64,000 nucleotides of DNA, taken from positions 8,037-72,036 of the forward strand of contig NZ_JNZA01000037.1 in NCBI RefSeq assembly GCF_000717345.1, in the 5' to 3' direction. The stretch's first letter is position 1, and every line of letters begins with the position of its first letter. Under the pieces are notes generated by a model that was not told where the DNA came from, searched no databases, and worked only from the letters and a program-made list of their open reading frames with translations. A program made the position numbers and the translations under genes. Below are positions 8,102 through 16,839 of this stretch, in pieces. Source of the stretch: Streptomyces lydicus (GTDB taxonomy: Bacteria; Actinomycetota; Actinomycetes; Streptomycetales; Streptomycetaceae).

Positions 8102-8981
8102 TTGGTCCCCCGTGGTCATGGCTGATGCCGTTCGATACCGAGTAGTCGCTGAGCAGCCGGCCTCCGTGCAAGGTCTCCCCGTACGAGAACACGTGGCCGG
8201 CGACTGTCTCCAACGGTGCGAGCGCCTGGAAATCATCCCCCAGACCGGCAAAGAATGTGAGATCTCCTGATCCGGTCCAGATCGGGGAGAATTCCACGTC
8301 GCTGACCTCGGAGGCGACCAGCTTCGGCCGCGGTCCGTCTCCGGAGGGCACCCACTCCGGGAACATCAGCGTGTGTGCGAGCGGCACGTCGTGCAGTGCC
8401 GGCCGCTGGTCGGTCGAGCGCTCCACGGTCACCGACGCCTCGACGACCCGCCGGCCGTTGACGGTCAGTGCGCCGTCGAAGCGGCCGCCCGGTGCCAGGC
8501 GGGAGCCCGCCTTGCCGACCGTGATCGGCCAGCTCTGGTGGACCACCCCGAACTGCTTGGGCATCCCCTGCACCCAGCCGCGCATCATGGGCACGGCCTG
8601 GTCCACCCAGGCGTACGGGGCGCGGGCCATCGGGCGGCCCTCGAACTCGCAGCTGAGGAGGATCAGGAACTCCCCGAACTGGCAGTGCCCGGGGTCGGTC
8701 AGCTCCGCTCCGTCCGCAGAGCACCACTGCCAGGTGGCGAACACCGCGGCCGCGGCCCCCGGGTCGGCCCCCGGCTCCAGGCCCGGTGGCAGGAAGCGGC
8801 GGGCGGCGTCCGGGTCGACGCGGTAGTCGACCATGATCACCTCGCCGGAGAAGTGCCACGGCGGCGGGGTGAGCATCGCCGACTCGCCGGTCGGCGAGAG
8901 CGGCAGGCTGTAGCCGACGGGACCGGTGCTGCCCGGACCGGCCGCTGAGGGCCTGCCGTGGGTCCCGATGCTGGTCGTCAC
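8076..8981 (-). CDS. mppR: MppR-like acetoacetate-decarboxylase-fold enzyme of enduracididine synthesis
   Basis: 301 aa with the acetoacetate decarboxylase (ADC) fold: VDYRVDPDAARRFLPPGLEP near the N-terminus and the probable Schiff-base Lys in GMPKQFG. ADC-fold MppR proteins are known to cyclise the 4-hydroxy-2-ketoarginine made by MppP into the iminoimidazolidine ring of 2-ketoenduracididine. They do not decarboxylate. The GTG at 8981 overlaps the mppQ stop as GTGA and has GGAG upstream, so the two are translationally coupled. Its neighbours (mppP, mppQ, mppO homologues) make the assignment strong. A decarboxylase role is unlikely in this context. Confidence 0.9.
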   Translation of the reverse strand: MTTSIGTHGRPSAAGPGSTGPVGYSLPLSPTGESAMLTPPPWHFSGEVIMVDYRVDPDAARRFLPPGLEPGADPGAAAAVFATWQWCSADGAELTDPGHCQFGEFLILLSCEFEGRPMARAPYAWVDQAVPMMRGWVQGMPKQFGVVHQSWPITVGKAGSRLAPGGRFDGALTVNGRRVVEASVTVERSTDQRPALHDVPLAHTLMFPEWVPSGDGPRPKLVASEVSDVEFSPIWTGSGDLTFFAGLGDDFQALAPLETVAGHVFSYGETLHGGRLLSDYSVSNGISHDHGGPSAEDPFHS

Positions 8982-10225
8982 GATCTCACTCCGATCTCGG
9001 GCGCCGGCGTGCTGCCGGCCCATGCGGTGGTCAGCTGCTGTGCGGCCTGCTGCAATAAAGCGGGCGGGTTGAAGCTGTAGGCCAGCCGGACGCCCGTTCC
9101 CCGGGGCGTGCCGAAGCGCGAGCCCGCGGCGATCCTGACGCCGGCCCCGGCGGCACGGTCGAGCAGCCCGGGCTCGTCCTCGCCGTCCTTGAAGCGCAGC
9201 CACAGGAAGAACCCTCCCTGGGGCGTGCGAAGTTCCAGCCGGTCTCCCGCCGTCGCGCGCAACGTTCCCGCGAGGGCATCCCTACGGGCCCGCAACGCGG
9301 CCCGGAAGGCCGTCAGATGGCGGTCGTAGGCGCCGCTCGCGAGCAGGGTGCTCACGGCGAGGGACGTGGTGTGGTTGAGCGAGCCACCGCTGACGAACAG
9401 GCCGTGCGAGGCCAGCCGGGCGGCCAGCGCGCGGTCGGTGAGCAGCCAGCCCAGGCGCAGGCCGGGGCCGAGCGTCTTGGAGAAGCTGCACAGCCGGACC
9501 ACCCCGCGGTAGCCGGCCAGGGCGGCCAGCGACGGCGGGGGAGTGCGGCCCTCGTCGAGGGACAGTTCCGCGTAGGCGTCGTCCTCCACGATCAGTACGT
9601 CGTGCCGGGCGGCCACCTCCAGCAGGGCGCGGCGGCGCGCCGGCGGCATGGTGCGGCCGGTGGGGTTGTGGTGGGTGGGGGTGAGGTAGATGAACGCGGT
9701 CCGCTCGCCGGCGGCCGCGGCCCGGGCCAGGGCGTGGTCCAGCGCCTCGGGCAGCATGCCCGAGTCGTCCGTGCCGACGTCGCCCAGCCGCAGCCGGCAG
9801 TCCCGGAAAATCTGTCGGCCCAGGTCGTAACAGAGCTCCTCCGCCAGCACTGTGTCGCCCGGGGCCGCCAGTGAGGTGGCCAGCAGGTAGAGGGCCTGGG
9901 ACGTGCCGGACGTCAGCAGGACCTGTTCCGCGTCGCAGGGGTGGCCGTCCGCCGCGGCGGCCCGGGCGGCCAGCAGGGCGCGCAGCGGCTGCGCGCCCGG
10001 ATCGTGGCCGTAGCCCAGCGCCGCCGCGCCGTACTCCGCCAGCGCCTGCCCGTACGCCTCCTTGAGGAGGTGTACGGGCAGCAGGGCCGGCTCGATGTAG
10101 CCGGGCCCCAGGTCGAGCACGCCGGCGGGGGCGACCTCCTGCACGACGCCGGGACGCCACTGCCGGACGTGCGACAGCGCGGACGCGGAGCCGTGCGGGA
10201 GCCCTGCCTGGTCGAGTCGGGTCAT
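8978..10225 (-). CDS. mppQ: MppQ-like PLP aminotransferase of enduracididine synthesis
   Basis: 415 aa, fold type I aminotransferase of the class I/II (MocR-like catalytic domain) group with no N-terminal GntR domain. Visible motifs are LLTSGTSQALYL (PLP phosphate cup), PTHHNPTG, VEDDAY and the PLP Lys in CSFSKTLGPGLRLGW. MppQ is proposed to transaminate 2-ketoenduracididine to L-enduracididine. The ATG at 10225 shares its first base with the mppP stop (TGATG) and the gene ends in a GTGA overlap with mppR, so P, Q and R form one coupled unit. Codon 390 is TTA, another possible bldA control point. Confidence 0.9.
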   Translation of the reverse strand: MTRLDQAGLPHGSASALSHVRQWRPGVVQEVAPAGVLDLGPGYIEPALLPVHLLKEAYGQALAEYGAAALGYGHDPGAQPLRALLAARAAAADGHPCDAEQVLLTSGTSQALYLLATSLAAPGDTVLAEELCYDLGRQIFRDCRLRLGDVGTDDSGMLPEALDHALARAAAAGERTAFIYLTPTHHNPTGRTMPPARRRALLEVAARHDVLIVEDDAYAELSLDEGRTPPPSLAALAGYRGVVRLCSFSKTLGPGLRLGWLLTDRALAARLASHGLFVSGGSLNHTTSLAVSTLLASGAYDRHLTAFRAALRARRDALAGTLRATAGDRLELRTPQGGFFLWLRFKDGEDEPGLLDRAAGAGVRIAAGSRFGTPRGTGVRLAYSFNPPALLQQAAQQLTTAWAGSTPAPEIGVRS

Positions 10226-11355
10226 CAACGGTTTTTCAGGACGTGGCGCAGGGCGCGGACGGACTGGGCCAGCGGGTCCGTGGAGCGGGCCAGTGCCAGG
10301 CGCAGGGTGTGGTCGCCCTCGGTCGGGTTCGCCCAGTGGAACGGGCGGCACGGCAGCGCGTAGACGTTGTGCTCCCGCAGCCGGTCCCAGACCTGGGTGC
10401 CCGTCAGGTCGTCGATGCCGACCCGCTCGACGCTGGCGCGGCTGTCGGGGTCGGGAACGGTGACCCCGGGCAGCCCGGCCAGCTCGGCGCGCACCATGGC
10501 GCGGTTGCCGGCGATGAAGCGGTGCAGCTCCTCCAGGCCGCCGGCCGCCGCGTCCTCCGAGAAGCGCCGCACCATCGCCAGGATCAGCGGGGAGACGCCG
10601 AGCAGGATGTCGGAGTAGATCTTCTCGACCGGCAGCCCGAGGTTCTCGGAGTGGACCAGCATGCCGACCTTGAGGTCCAGGGTCGGCCAGAGCTTGCCGG
10701 TGTCCTCGATGACGACCCAGCGCACGCCACTGGCCTCGAGGACCTCGTAGTGGTCGTAGTGGGCACGGGTGTCGAAGCCGCGGAAGGACGTGTCCAGCGC
10801 CAGGATCACGCCGGCGGCGGCGCACTGCTCGGCGAGCCGGGTCAGGCGCTCCTTGGAGACGACCCGGCCGGTGGGGTTGTTCGGGGTGGTCAGGAAGACG
10901 CAGCCCACCGACGCGAGCAGGCTCGCGTCCAGGTCGTCGCCGTGCAGCGGGTCCTCGGCCAGCGGCACCAGCTTCAGGCCGTTGCCGCGCAGCAGGTCGG
11001 CGATGTTGTCGAAGGTCGGGTGGACCAGGGCCACCGTGTCGATGGTCTCCGCCAGCGAGCGGGAGAGGATCTCCATGGCGACCGAGGACGAGTAGCAGCT
11101 CAGCACCCGGCCGGGGGCCGAGGGGTAGCTGTGCTGGCCCAGGGCGGTGAAGAAGGCGGCGTGCGCCTCCTGTTCGAGCTCCTCGACGGGGCGCTTCTCG
11201 CCCTCGGCGAAGAGCAGCGGCAGATCGTCGACGATCTTGCTCTGGCCGGCCGTGAGCGCCTGCCGGGCGTGGCCGTCAGCGATGTTGAACTCGCTGTTCA
11301 GGGCCAGGAACTCCAGTTGGGTGAGGTTTCCGGTGTCACCTTCGGACTCCCCCAT
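10225..11355 (-). CDS. mppP: MppP-like PLP-dependent L-arginine hydroxylase/oxidase
   Basis: 376 aa, matching the remembered length of MppP from Streptomyces wadayamensis. It resembles that protein closely from the start: NLTQ, LALNSEFNIADGHARQ, then TTPNNPTGRV, LDTSFRGFD and the PLP Lys in VIEDTGKLWPTLDLK. MppP uses PLP and O2 to turn L-Arg into 2-oxo-4-hydroxy-5-guanidinovalerate, the first step to enduracididine. It is aminotransferase-like in fold but does not transaminate. The ATG at 11355 has AAAGG upstream. A 202-nt gap before it could hold a promoter. mppQ follows with a 1-nt overlap. Confidence 0.95.
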   Translation of the reverse strand: MGESEGDTGNLTQLEFLALNSEFNIADGHARQALTAGQSKIVDDLPLLFAEGEKRPVEELEQEAHAAFFTALGQHSYPSAPGRVLSCYSSSVAMEILSRSLAETIDTVALVHPTFDNIADLLRGNGLKLVPLAEDPLHGDDLDASLLASVGCVFLTTPNNPTGRVVSKERLTRLAEQCAAAGVILALDTSFRGFDTRAHYDHYEVLEASGVRWVVIEDTGKLWPTLDLKVGMLVHSENLGLPVEKIYSDILLGVSPLILAMVRRFSEDAAAGGLEELHRFIAGNRAMVRAELAGLPGVTVPDPDSRASVERVGIDDLTGTQVWDRLREHNVYALPCRPFHWANPTEGDHTLRLALARSTDPLAQSVRALRHVLKNR

Positions 11356-11557
11356 TGCGGCCTTTACTTGCTGCGTTCCGGACACAGGTACCTCGCAGAG
11401 ACGTAAGGATTCCCAGTTGCGGGATGACATGGGCCCGCGCGGCGACCGCCACGGGAAGGCTCCCGGGCGGCGCCGTGCGAAATGCGGCGTGCGGTCACGC
11501 GGTTCCGACGGCCGGGGGTCAGCCGGCCGGCGGGTGCGGCCACGCCGCGGCGTGAGG

Positions 11558-12583
11558 TCAGTAGATGACGCGGGTGTGCGCGGCGAGCCTGGCCTCACGC
11601 GACTTGCGCAGGTCCCGGGCCACGTTGAGCCGGCGCAGCCAGCGGTCCGTACCGTCGAAGCGGGCACGGAACGGCTTGCGTCCGTGGACGACGCGGTAGT
11701 TGTCGATGAAAACGATGTCACCGGGGCTGAGGACGACACCGGACATGGCGTCGTCGATCGCGGCACCGATGGTGTCCAGCGCCTGCTGCTCGGCCTCGCC
11801 CTGGACGCCCTGCATGTAGTGCGGGTCGATCCGCAGGTACGGGGCGTCGGGGTCGCCGAAGAGCACGGCGACCGGCTCCGGCGACTCCATGGCCGAGGCC
11901 ACCCGCTGCCGGCTGCGCTCGCGCAGCTCGCGCTCGCGGGCGCTCTCGTCCCCGGCCTGCCCGCCGGCGATGCGGTGCGCGTCGTCGGGCAGGATCCGGA
12001 AGCGCTCCTGGGAGAGGACCTCCCGGGTCTCGTCGTCGAGCACCACGTCGGCGATGTCGCAGGCGGTGGTCTCGACGCCGTCCGGATTGCGCAGGCACAT
12101 CAGGCCGAGGTAGTCCGTGCGCAGCGGGTGGAAGGCGTCCTCGGTGTGCCAGGTCAGCGTCTCCTCGCTGCCCCAGCCGATCTGCTCGTGCTCGAAGCCC
12201 TGGACGGGGTAGACGTCGTGCATGATGAAGCCGTCCTGCTGGGTGGCCCACCCGATGGGGTCGCCCAGCAGATTGGCTATCAGGTAGAACGCGATGTCCT
12301 GCCGCAGCGAGGTGGACGGCACCGGCTTGTGCCGGCGGTCCGCCGGGGTCTCCCCGAGCGCCGCGTCGTCGACGGACAGGCCGCTGACGACGAGGATGCC
12401 GGACTTCTCGGTGCTGCGGTACTCGTGCAGCGCCCGGCGCACCCGCCGCGGCAGCTCGTCCGCGTAGAGCCGGCTCTCGGCCTGGAACTCGGTCGATTCC
12501 ACGGTGTCGTAGCGGCGGCTGAGTTCGTCGGCCACTGCTTCGATTGCGGCGACGTCGTCATCCTGCAGATGGTGCGTGAGCAC
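11558..12583 (-). CDS. mppO: MppO-like Fe(II)/2-oxoglutarate oxygenase (enduracididine beta-hydroxylase)
   Basis: 341 aa, clavaminate-synthase-like oxygenase of the VioC/AsnO/MppO group that hydroxylates the beta carbon of free amino acids. The iron triad is HxE...H: WHTEDAFHP supplies His and Glu, and VVHGRKPF the distal His. The following Arg residues fit the 2-oxoglutarate carboxylate. MppO converts L-enduracididine to beta-hydroxyenduracididine. The GTG at 12583 is chosen because GGAGGGA lies 6 nt before it; an earlier GTG at 12607 lacks one. A conserved 31-nt element lies 92 nt upstream (12675-12705). Confidence 0.92.
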   Translation of the reverse strand: MLTHHLQDDDVAAIEAVADELSRRYDTVESTEFQAESRLYADELPRRVRRALHEYRSTEKSGILVVSGLSVDDAALGETPADRRHKPVPSTSLRQDIAFYLIANLLGDPIGWATQQDGFIMHDVYPVQGFEHEQIGWGSEETLTWHTEDAFHPLRTDYLGLMCLRNPDGVETTACDIADVVLDDETREVLSQERFRILPDDAHRIAGGQAGDESARERELRERSRQRVASAMESPEPVAVLFGDPDAPYLRIDPHYMQGVQGEAEQQALDTIGAAIDDAMSGVVLSPGDIVFIDNYRVVHGRKPFRARFDGTDRWLRRLNVARDLRKSREARLAAHTRVIY

Positions 12584-12674
12584 TGCACGTCCCTCCAGAT
12601 AGGGCACCCCGATTGATCGAATCCGGTGCCGAACGCCTGGTCAGAAGAGATCTTTGCCGGTTTCGAGCGGGTGT

Positions 12675-12705
12675 TCCAGAACCTTTACTTCCCAGCTAAA
12701 TTGCC
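12675..12705 (-). promoter_or_regulatory. Conserved 31-nt cluster element, copy A (before mppO)
   Basis: On the plus strand the copy reads TCCA at positions 1-4, TTTAC at 10-14 and CAGCTAAA at 19-26. It aligns without gaps to five other copies at the head of cluster genes. The stop codon (TAG) of the preceding acyltransferase lies inside it. The distance to the mppO GTG is 92 nt. Confidence 0.6.
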
Positions 12706-13871
12706 CCGTCCTTCACAGGGAGCGCACTGGCCACTTCAGTCACAGGAGTCTTGGTCCGGGCCCGCGACCAGCGGCGCATCGCCTGCTTCTCCACCCCGTT
12801 GTGCAGCAGCCACGCGAGCAGCAGCGAGACCGCGAAACCGGCGGCGATCAGCGCGATGCCGGTCGGCACGCTCCAGGTGTGGCCGACCAGTTCGCCCTCC
12901 TCCTCGGTGTGGCCGAGCAGCAGGTGGCCGTACTTGAGGACCAGGTTGTGCAGCAGGTAGAAGGCGAAGGAGAGCTCGCCGAACCAGACCATGACCTTGC
13001 CGCCGAACAGGGTGCCCCGGCCGTCGGCGTCCGCCACCGCGCAGGCGGCGGTCAGCAGGGCGACCGGCAGCACGGTCACCGCGCTCAGCCGGAACAGGTA
13101 CGGCACCTGCTGGGCGGCCCAGTACGCCGCCACCACCAGCAGCGCGGCCGGCAGCACCGGCAGGCGTATCCACTTGCCGGTCAGCACGATCCGGGCCATC
13201 AGCATGCCCAGTACGCACTCCAGCAGCCGGAAGAGCGGGAAGAAGTAGGCGAACCAGTACTGGCTGACGGACACCCCGCCGAGCGGCATCTGCGGGGTGT
13301 CCGGCAGCGCGGTCAGCGCGATCGCGGGGACGGCGGCCACGCCGACGACCGCGGCGCCGACCCAGTACCACAGCCGGGCCGGAGCGATCTTGTTCACCAG
13401 GACCAGCAGGGCCGGGAACAGCGCGTAGAACACCACGTCCACCGCCAGCGACCAGCTGACGCTGTTGCCGGTGTCGGTGAACGCCGGGTCGGGCACCCAG
13501 GACTGCACGAGGAAGAGCTGGGTGACCGACGGCAGCAGCCCGACGCTCAGCCCGACCGACGTGATCAGCACCAGGGCGAGCACGTACGTCGCCAGGTGGT
13601 TGGGGAAGACCCGGAAGAAGCGCCGCCGCCAGAACTTGCGCGGGGTGTCCGTCGGCCGGTACGACCACGTGATCACGAAGCCGCTCAACACGAAGAAGAA
13701 CGACACCGCGACATAGCCGGTGTTCCCCATCGCGTCGAGGAAGCCCCAGCTCGCCTTCGCGTCGCTGAAGACCCCCTCGAACGCGGCATGGGTGAGGAAG
13801 ACCGGCAGCATGGCGATGAAGCGCAGCCCGGTCAGGGATCTGAGGTTCGGGTTGGATGGTCGTGTCTGCAT
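12696..13871 (-). CDS. mppN: Membrane acyltransferase family 3 protein (isovaleryl transfer candidate)
   Basis: 391 aa, about ten membrane segments, acyltransferase-3 (OafA/NodX-like) family. The family His is seen in FLTHAAF (near residue 28), followed by SFFFVLSGFVITWSYR. The family transfers acyl groups to sugar hydroxyls at the membrane. In mannopeptimycin the O-linked dimannose carries an isovaleryl group, which fits. The ATG at 13871 has GAGGGG upstream; the longer frame lacks family similarity. It is a tandem paralogue of the next gene, sharing long identical stretches such as LRSLTGLRF. Which copy acylates which position cannot be told; the mppM/mppN letters follow gene order only. 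Confidence 0.82.
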   Translation of the reverse strand: MQTRPSNPNLRSLTGLRFIAMLPVFLTHAAFEGVFSDAKASWGFLDAMGNTGYVAVSFFFVLSGFVITWSYRPTDTPRKFWRRRFFRVFPNHLATYVLALVLITSVGLSVGLLPSVTQLFLVQSWVPDPAFTDTGNSVSWSLAVDVVFYALFPALLVLVNKIAPARLWYWVGAAVVGVAAVPAIALTALPDTPQMPLGGVSVSQYWFAYFFPLFRLLECVLGMLMARIVLTGKWIRLPVLPAALLVVAAYWAAQQVPYLFRLSAVTVLPVALLTAACAVADADGRGTLFGGKVMVWFGELSFAFYLLHNLVLKYGHLLLGHTEEEGELVGHTWSVPTGIALIAAGFAVSLLLAWLLHNGVEKQAMRRWSRARTKTPVTEVASALPVKDGAI

Positions 13872-14067
13872 GCGGACCCCTCGCCAGATGGGCGACAGGT
13901 GGTGCGGGCGGGACGGTGCGCTGCAACGGCGGCCGCACCACCGTCTGCTGTTGGATGACCCGGGTGCGGTCGCCGGCACCGGACCTCCACGGCGCGCGCG
14001 GACTTCTGGCAGCGGTCAGCCTTGCTCCCCCGTTGTGCGGGAAGTTTGGCCGAGACCTTTCGCACAC

Positions 14068-14098
14068 TCCACACGTTTCACTTCGCAGCTAAGTTGCC
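14068..14098 (-). promoter_or_regulatory. Conserved 31-nt cluster element, copy B (before mppN)
   Basis: Plus-strand TCCA at 1-4, TTTCAC ending at 14 and CAGCTAAG at 19-26, gapless with the other copies. It contains the TAG stop of the upstream acyltransferase and lies 197 nt before the mppN ATG. Confidence 0.6.
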
Positions 14099-15273
14099 GG
14101 CACCTTCGCCGGCGGGCGCGGTGCCGCCTGGCGCCGCGGACGGGACCACCGACGCATCACCGGCTTCTCCACGCCGTTGTGCAGCAGCCAGGCGAGCGCC
14201 ATCGACACCACGAACGACAGCGCGATCATCCCGATGCCGCCGGCGGTGCCCCAGGTCCGGGGCAGCACCCCGCCGTCCGCGTCGCGCGGGCTGAGCAGGA
14301 CGTGCCCGTACGCCAGGATCACCTGGTGCACGAGGTAGAAGGCGAAGGAGAGCTCACCGAGCCACACCATCGCCCGGCTGCCCAGGGGAGTGCCCCGGCC
14401 CTCGGCGTCCGCCACCGCGAGGGCGGCGGTCAGCAGCGCGAGCGGGACGACCAGCACCGCGCTCAGCCGGTAGAGGAAGGGCAGCTGCTGGGCGACGACG
14501 TACCCGACGGCCACCAGGGCCGCGGCGGGCAGCACGCCCAGGCGTATCCACTTGCCGGTCAGGACGATCCGGGCCATCAGCATGCCCAGCACGCACTCCA
14601 CGGCGCGGGAGAGCGGGAAGAAGTAGGTGAACCAGTACTGGCTGCGCGAGACACCGCCCACCGCCATCGCCGGGGTGTCCGGCAGCAGGGTCAGCGCCAC
14701 CGTGGGGAGGGCGACGACCAGCAGGGCCACCGCACCGGCCGCGTACCACAGGCGAGTTGGCTTGATCTTGTTCACCAGGAGCAGCAGCACCGGGAACAGC
14801 GCGTAGAACGCCACATCGGCGCCCAGCGACCAGGTGACGGTGTTGCCGGTGTCGATGAACAGCGGGTCGGGCACCCAGGCGTGCACCAGGAAGAGCTGGG
14901 CGACCATGCCGGGAACGTCGAACGCGGTGCCCGCCGCCAGCATCAGCGCCACCGCGAACACATAGGCCACGAGGTGGTTGGGGAACACCCGGAACGCCCG
15001 CCGCCGCCAGAACCGGCGGGTGGTGTCGGTGGAGCGGTACGACCAGGTGATGACGAAGCCGCTGAGGATGAAGAAGAACGACACCGACGCGTAGCCGGCG
15101 GAGCCCATCGCGTCGAGGAAGCCCCAGCTCTTCCTCGGATCGGTGAAGACGCCCTCGAACGCCGCGTGGGTGAGGAAGACGGGTAACAACGCCACGAACC
15201 GTAAGCCCGTCAGGGACCGCAGGTTCGGGGTCGGTGGTGTCGGGCGTGCGGTGTGGGGGGTGGTGGTCGGCAT
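14089..15273 (-). CDS. mppM: Membrane acyltransferase family 3 protein, tandem paralogue with two TTA codons
   Basis: 394 aa from the ATG at 15273 (AAGGG about 8 nt upstream). Same family and layout as its neighbour: LRSLTGLRF, the His in FLTHAAFEGVF, FFILSGFVITWSYR and ten or so membrane segments. It is probably the second isovaleryl or related acyl transferase acting on the mannose units, or a duplicate with altered specificity. Codons 24 and 30 are both TTA (plus-strand taa at 15202 and 15184). Two such codons within 20 bp are very unusual for Streptomyces and predict bldA-dependent expression. The 31-nt element is 142 nt upstream. Confidence 0.82.
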   Translation of the reverse strand: MPTTTPHTARPTPPTPNLRSLTGLRFVALLPVFLTHAAFEGVFTDPRKSWGFLDAMGSAGYASVSFFFILSGFVITWSYRSTDTTRRFWRRRAFRVFPNHLVAYVFAVALMLAAGTAFDVPGMVAQLFLVHAWVPDPLFIDTGNTVTWSLGADVAFYALFPVLLLLVNKIKPTRLWYAAGAVALLVVALPTVALTLLPDTPAMAVGGVSRSQYWFTYFFPLSRAVECVLGMLMARIVLTGKWIRLGVLPAAALVAVGYVVAQQLPFLYRLSAVLVVPLALLTAALAVADAEGRGTPLGSRAMVWLGELSFAFYLVHQVILAYGHVLLSPRDADGGVLPRTWGTAGGIGMIALSFVVSMALAWLLHNGVEKPVMRRWSRPRRQAAPRPPAKVPAT

Positions 15274-15414
15274 ACGGGACCCTTCGCCGGCCGCGCGGCG
15301 CACCGCCGAAGTGGCCCGGACGGGTCCTGAGGACCGACCCGGGACCCCCGCACCGAGGTCGCGCGGACATCTCCAGTTGGTGATCTCCGAGCATCGCCGG
15401 AACCCCGCGGTGGT

Positions 15415-15445
15415 TCCATGTCCTTTACCGTGGAGTCAAGTTGGC
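15415..15445 (-). promoter_or_regulatory. Conserved 31-nt cluster element, copy C (before mppM)
   Basis: Plus-strand TCCA at 1-4, TTTAC at 10-14 and GAGTCAAG at 19-26. On the coding strand it holds a TTGACT. It sits 39 nt past the exporter stop and 142 nt before the mppM ATG. Confidence 0.6.
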
Positions 15446-15483
15446 AGCTCACCGGCCGGTCCGGCGCACCGGCTGCGGGCCGG

Positions 15484-16821
15484 TCAGGAGGCGCGGGGTC
15501 CGGGGGCCGGGAACCGCCGCAGGGTGGGGCTGGCGGTCGCCGCGAGCGCGACCAGCACCAGGCAGCCGGCGCAGAGCAGCACCGCGGCCGTGCCCCCGCC
15601 GGCCAGACCGGTCAGCGCCCCGCCGAGCGCCGGGCCCGCCACACCGGCGCCGCCGGAGCAGAACCCGGCGACCCCGCTCATCCGGCCCCGCAGCGCGTCC
15701 GGCGTGACCGTCAACTGGTACGTGAGGACCGTGGTGTTGGCGAGCGGTGCGAAGAAGGCCATGACGGCCAGCAGCGCACCCTGGGGCAGGCCGGTCGGCA
15801 CCACCGCCATCAGGGCGGCGCCCAGGGCCGCGGTCCAGGTGAAGCCCAGGAGGATCACCGGCGGCCGGGCCACGGCGTGCAGCCGGGCCGCGAAGAGCCC
15901 GCCGAGCAGCCCTCCGGCGCCGAAGCAGGCCATCGTCAGGCCCAGTTCGCCCGGGCCGACCCGGTCCTCGCCGGACATGGCGAGCAGCACGATCAGCAGG
16001 GCGCTGAAGACCAGGTTGGTGACCATCATCCACGCCATCGTCGTGCGGATCACCGGCTGCCCCAGCACCCAGCGGAACCCGGCCGCGATGTCCCGGCCGG
16101 CCGGCTCCCCGGCACCGTCCGCGCCGTCCGTACCGTCCGCCTCACCCGTACCGTCCGCACCGTTGGCGGCCGGCGTGCCCGCCCCGGCCGCCGTGCCGGC
16201 CCGCCCGCGCGGCAGCCGCAGGAAGCACAGCGCCACCGACGACAGCGCGAACATCACCGCGTTGGCCAGGAACGGGCCGAGCGGCAGCGCGGAGAAGAGG
16301 AAACCGGCGACGCCCGGCCCCACCAGGGTGGCGACGTACGGGCGGGCCGCGTTGCGGGCCACCGCCGTGGACAGCTGATCGGGCGGCACCACCTGCGGCA
16401 GTGCCGCATGCTCGGCCGGGTCGAAGACCGAGCCGAGGAGCCCCTCCAGCACCACCACCAGCAGCACGTGCCAGAACGCGTACCGGTCCAGCAGCAGCGC
16501 ACCGGCCAGGCTCGCCATGCCCAGCACCCGCAGCAGCTGGCAGCCCAGCATCAGCGCGCGGCGGTCCCAGCGGTCGGCGATCATCCCCGCCGGCACCACC
16601 GCGACCATGTGCGCGGCGGCCAGCGCGGAGGACGCCAGCCCCAGCTGGAGGGGCGAGCCGTGGCGGGCCAGGATCAGCAGCGGGACGGCCACCGCGGCCA
16701 CTTCCATGGCCAGTTCGGACATCAGCTGGCTGGACCACAGGATGTTGTAGGCGCGGTTGCGGGACAACGGCACGGCCGCGCCACCGCGGGCCGCCGCCGT
16801 CTCCGTGGGGGCGGTGGTCAT
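15484..16821 (-). CDS. mppL: Major facilitator superfamily exporter (EntS-like)
   Basis: 445 aa with about 12 membrane segments. It has the MFS loop 2-3 motif (AGMIADRWDRR) and a Gly/Ala-rich central loop of about 25 residues (starting near residue 220). It resembles the enterobactin-exporter group that removes peptide products from the cell. Placed 18 nt after the cyclase candidate and on the same transcript as the NRPS genes, it is the likely product exporter of the cluster. The gene letter follows gene order. Substrate is inferred from context only. Confidence 0.85.
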   Translation of the reverse strand: MTTAPTETAAARGGAAVPLSRNRAYNILWSSQLMSELAMEVAAVAVPLLILARHGSPLQLGLASSALAAAHMVAVVPAGMIADRWDRRALMLGCQLLRVLGMASLAGALLLDRYAFWHVLLVVVLEGLLGSVFDPAEHAALPQVVPPDQLSTAVARNAARPYVATLVGPGVAGFLFSALPLGPFLANAVMFALSSVALCFLRLPRGRAGTAAGAGTPAANGADGTGEADGTDGADGAGEPAGRDIAAGFRWVLGQPVIRTTMAWMMVTNLVFSALLIVLLAMSGEDRVGPGELGLTMACFGAGGLLGGLFAARLHAVARPPVILLGFTWTAALGAALMAVVPTGLPQGALLAVMAFFAPLANTTVLTYQLTVTPDALRGRMSGVAGFCSGGAGVAGPALGGALTGLAGGGTAAVLLCAGCLVLVALAATASPTLRRFPAPGPRAS

Positions 16822-16839
16822 CCCGGTTCCGTCCCTGTC

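Noticed and set aside
8076..8981. Acetoacetate decarboxylase activity
   Set aside because: The neighbours are MppP/MppQ/MppO homologues, and the ADC-fold member of this set is a cyclase in enduracididine synthesis.
11356..11386. CCTTTACTT before mppP as a seventh copy of the 31-nt element
   Set aside because: Only about nine bases match; the CAGCTAAG half is missing and the GTAAAGG on the coding strand is the mppP ribosome site.
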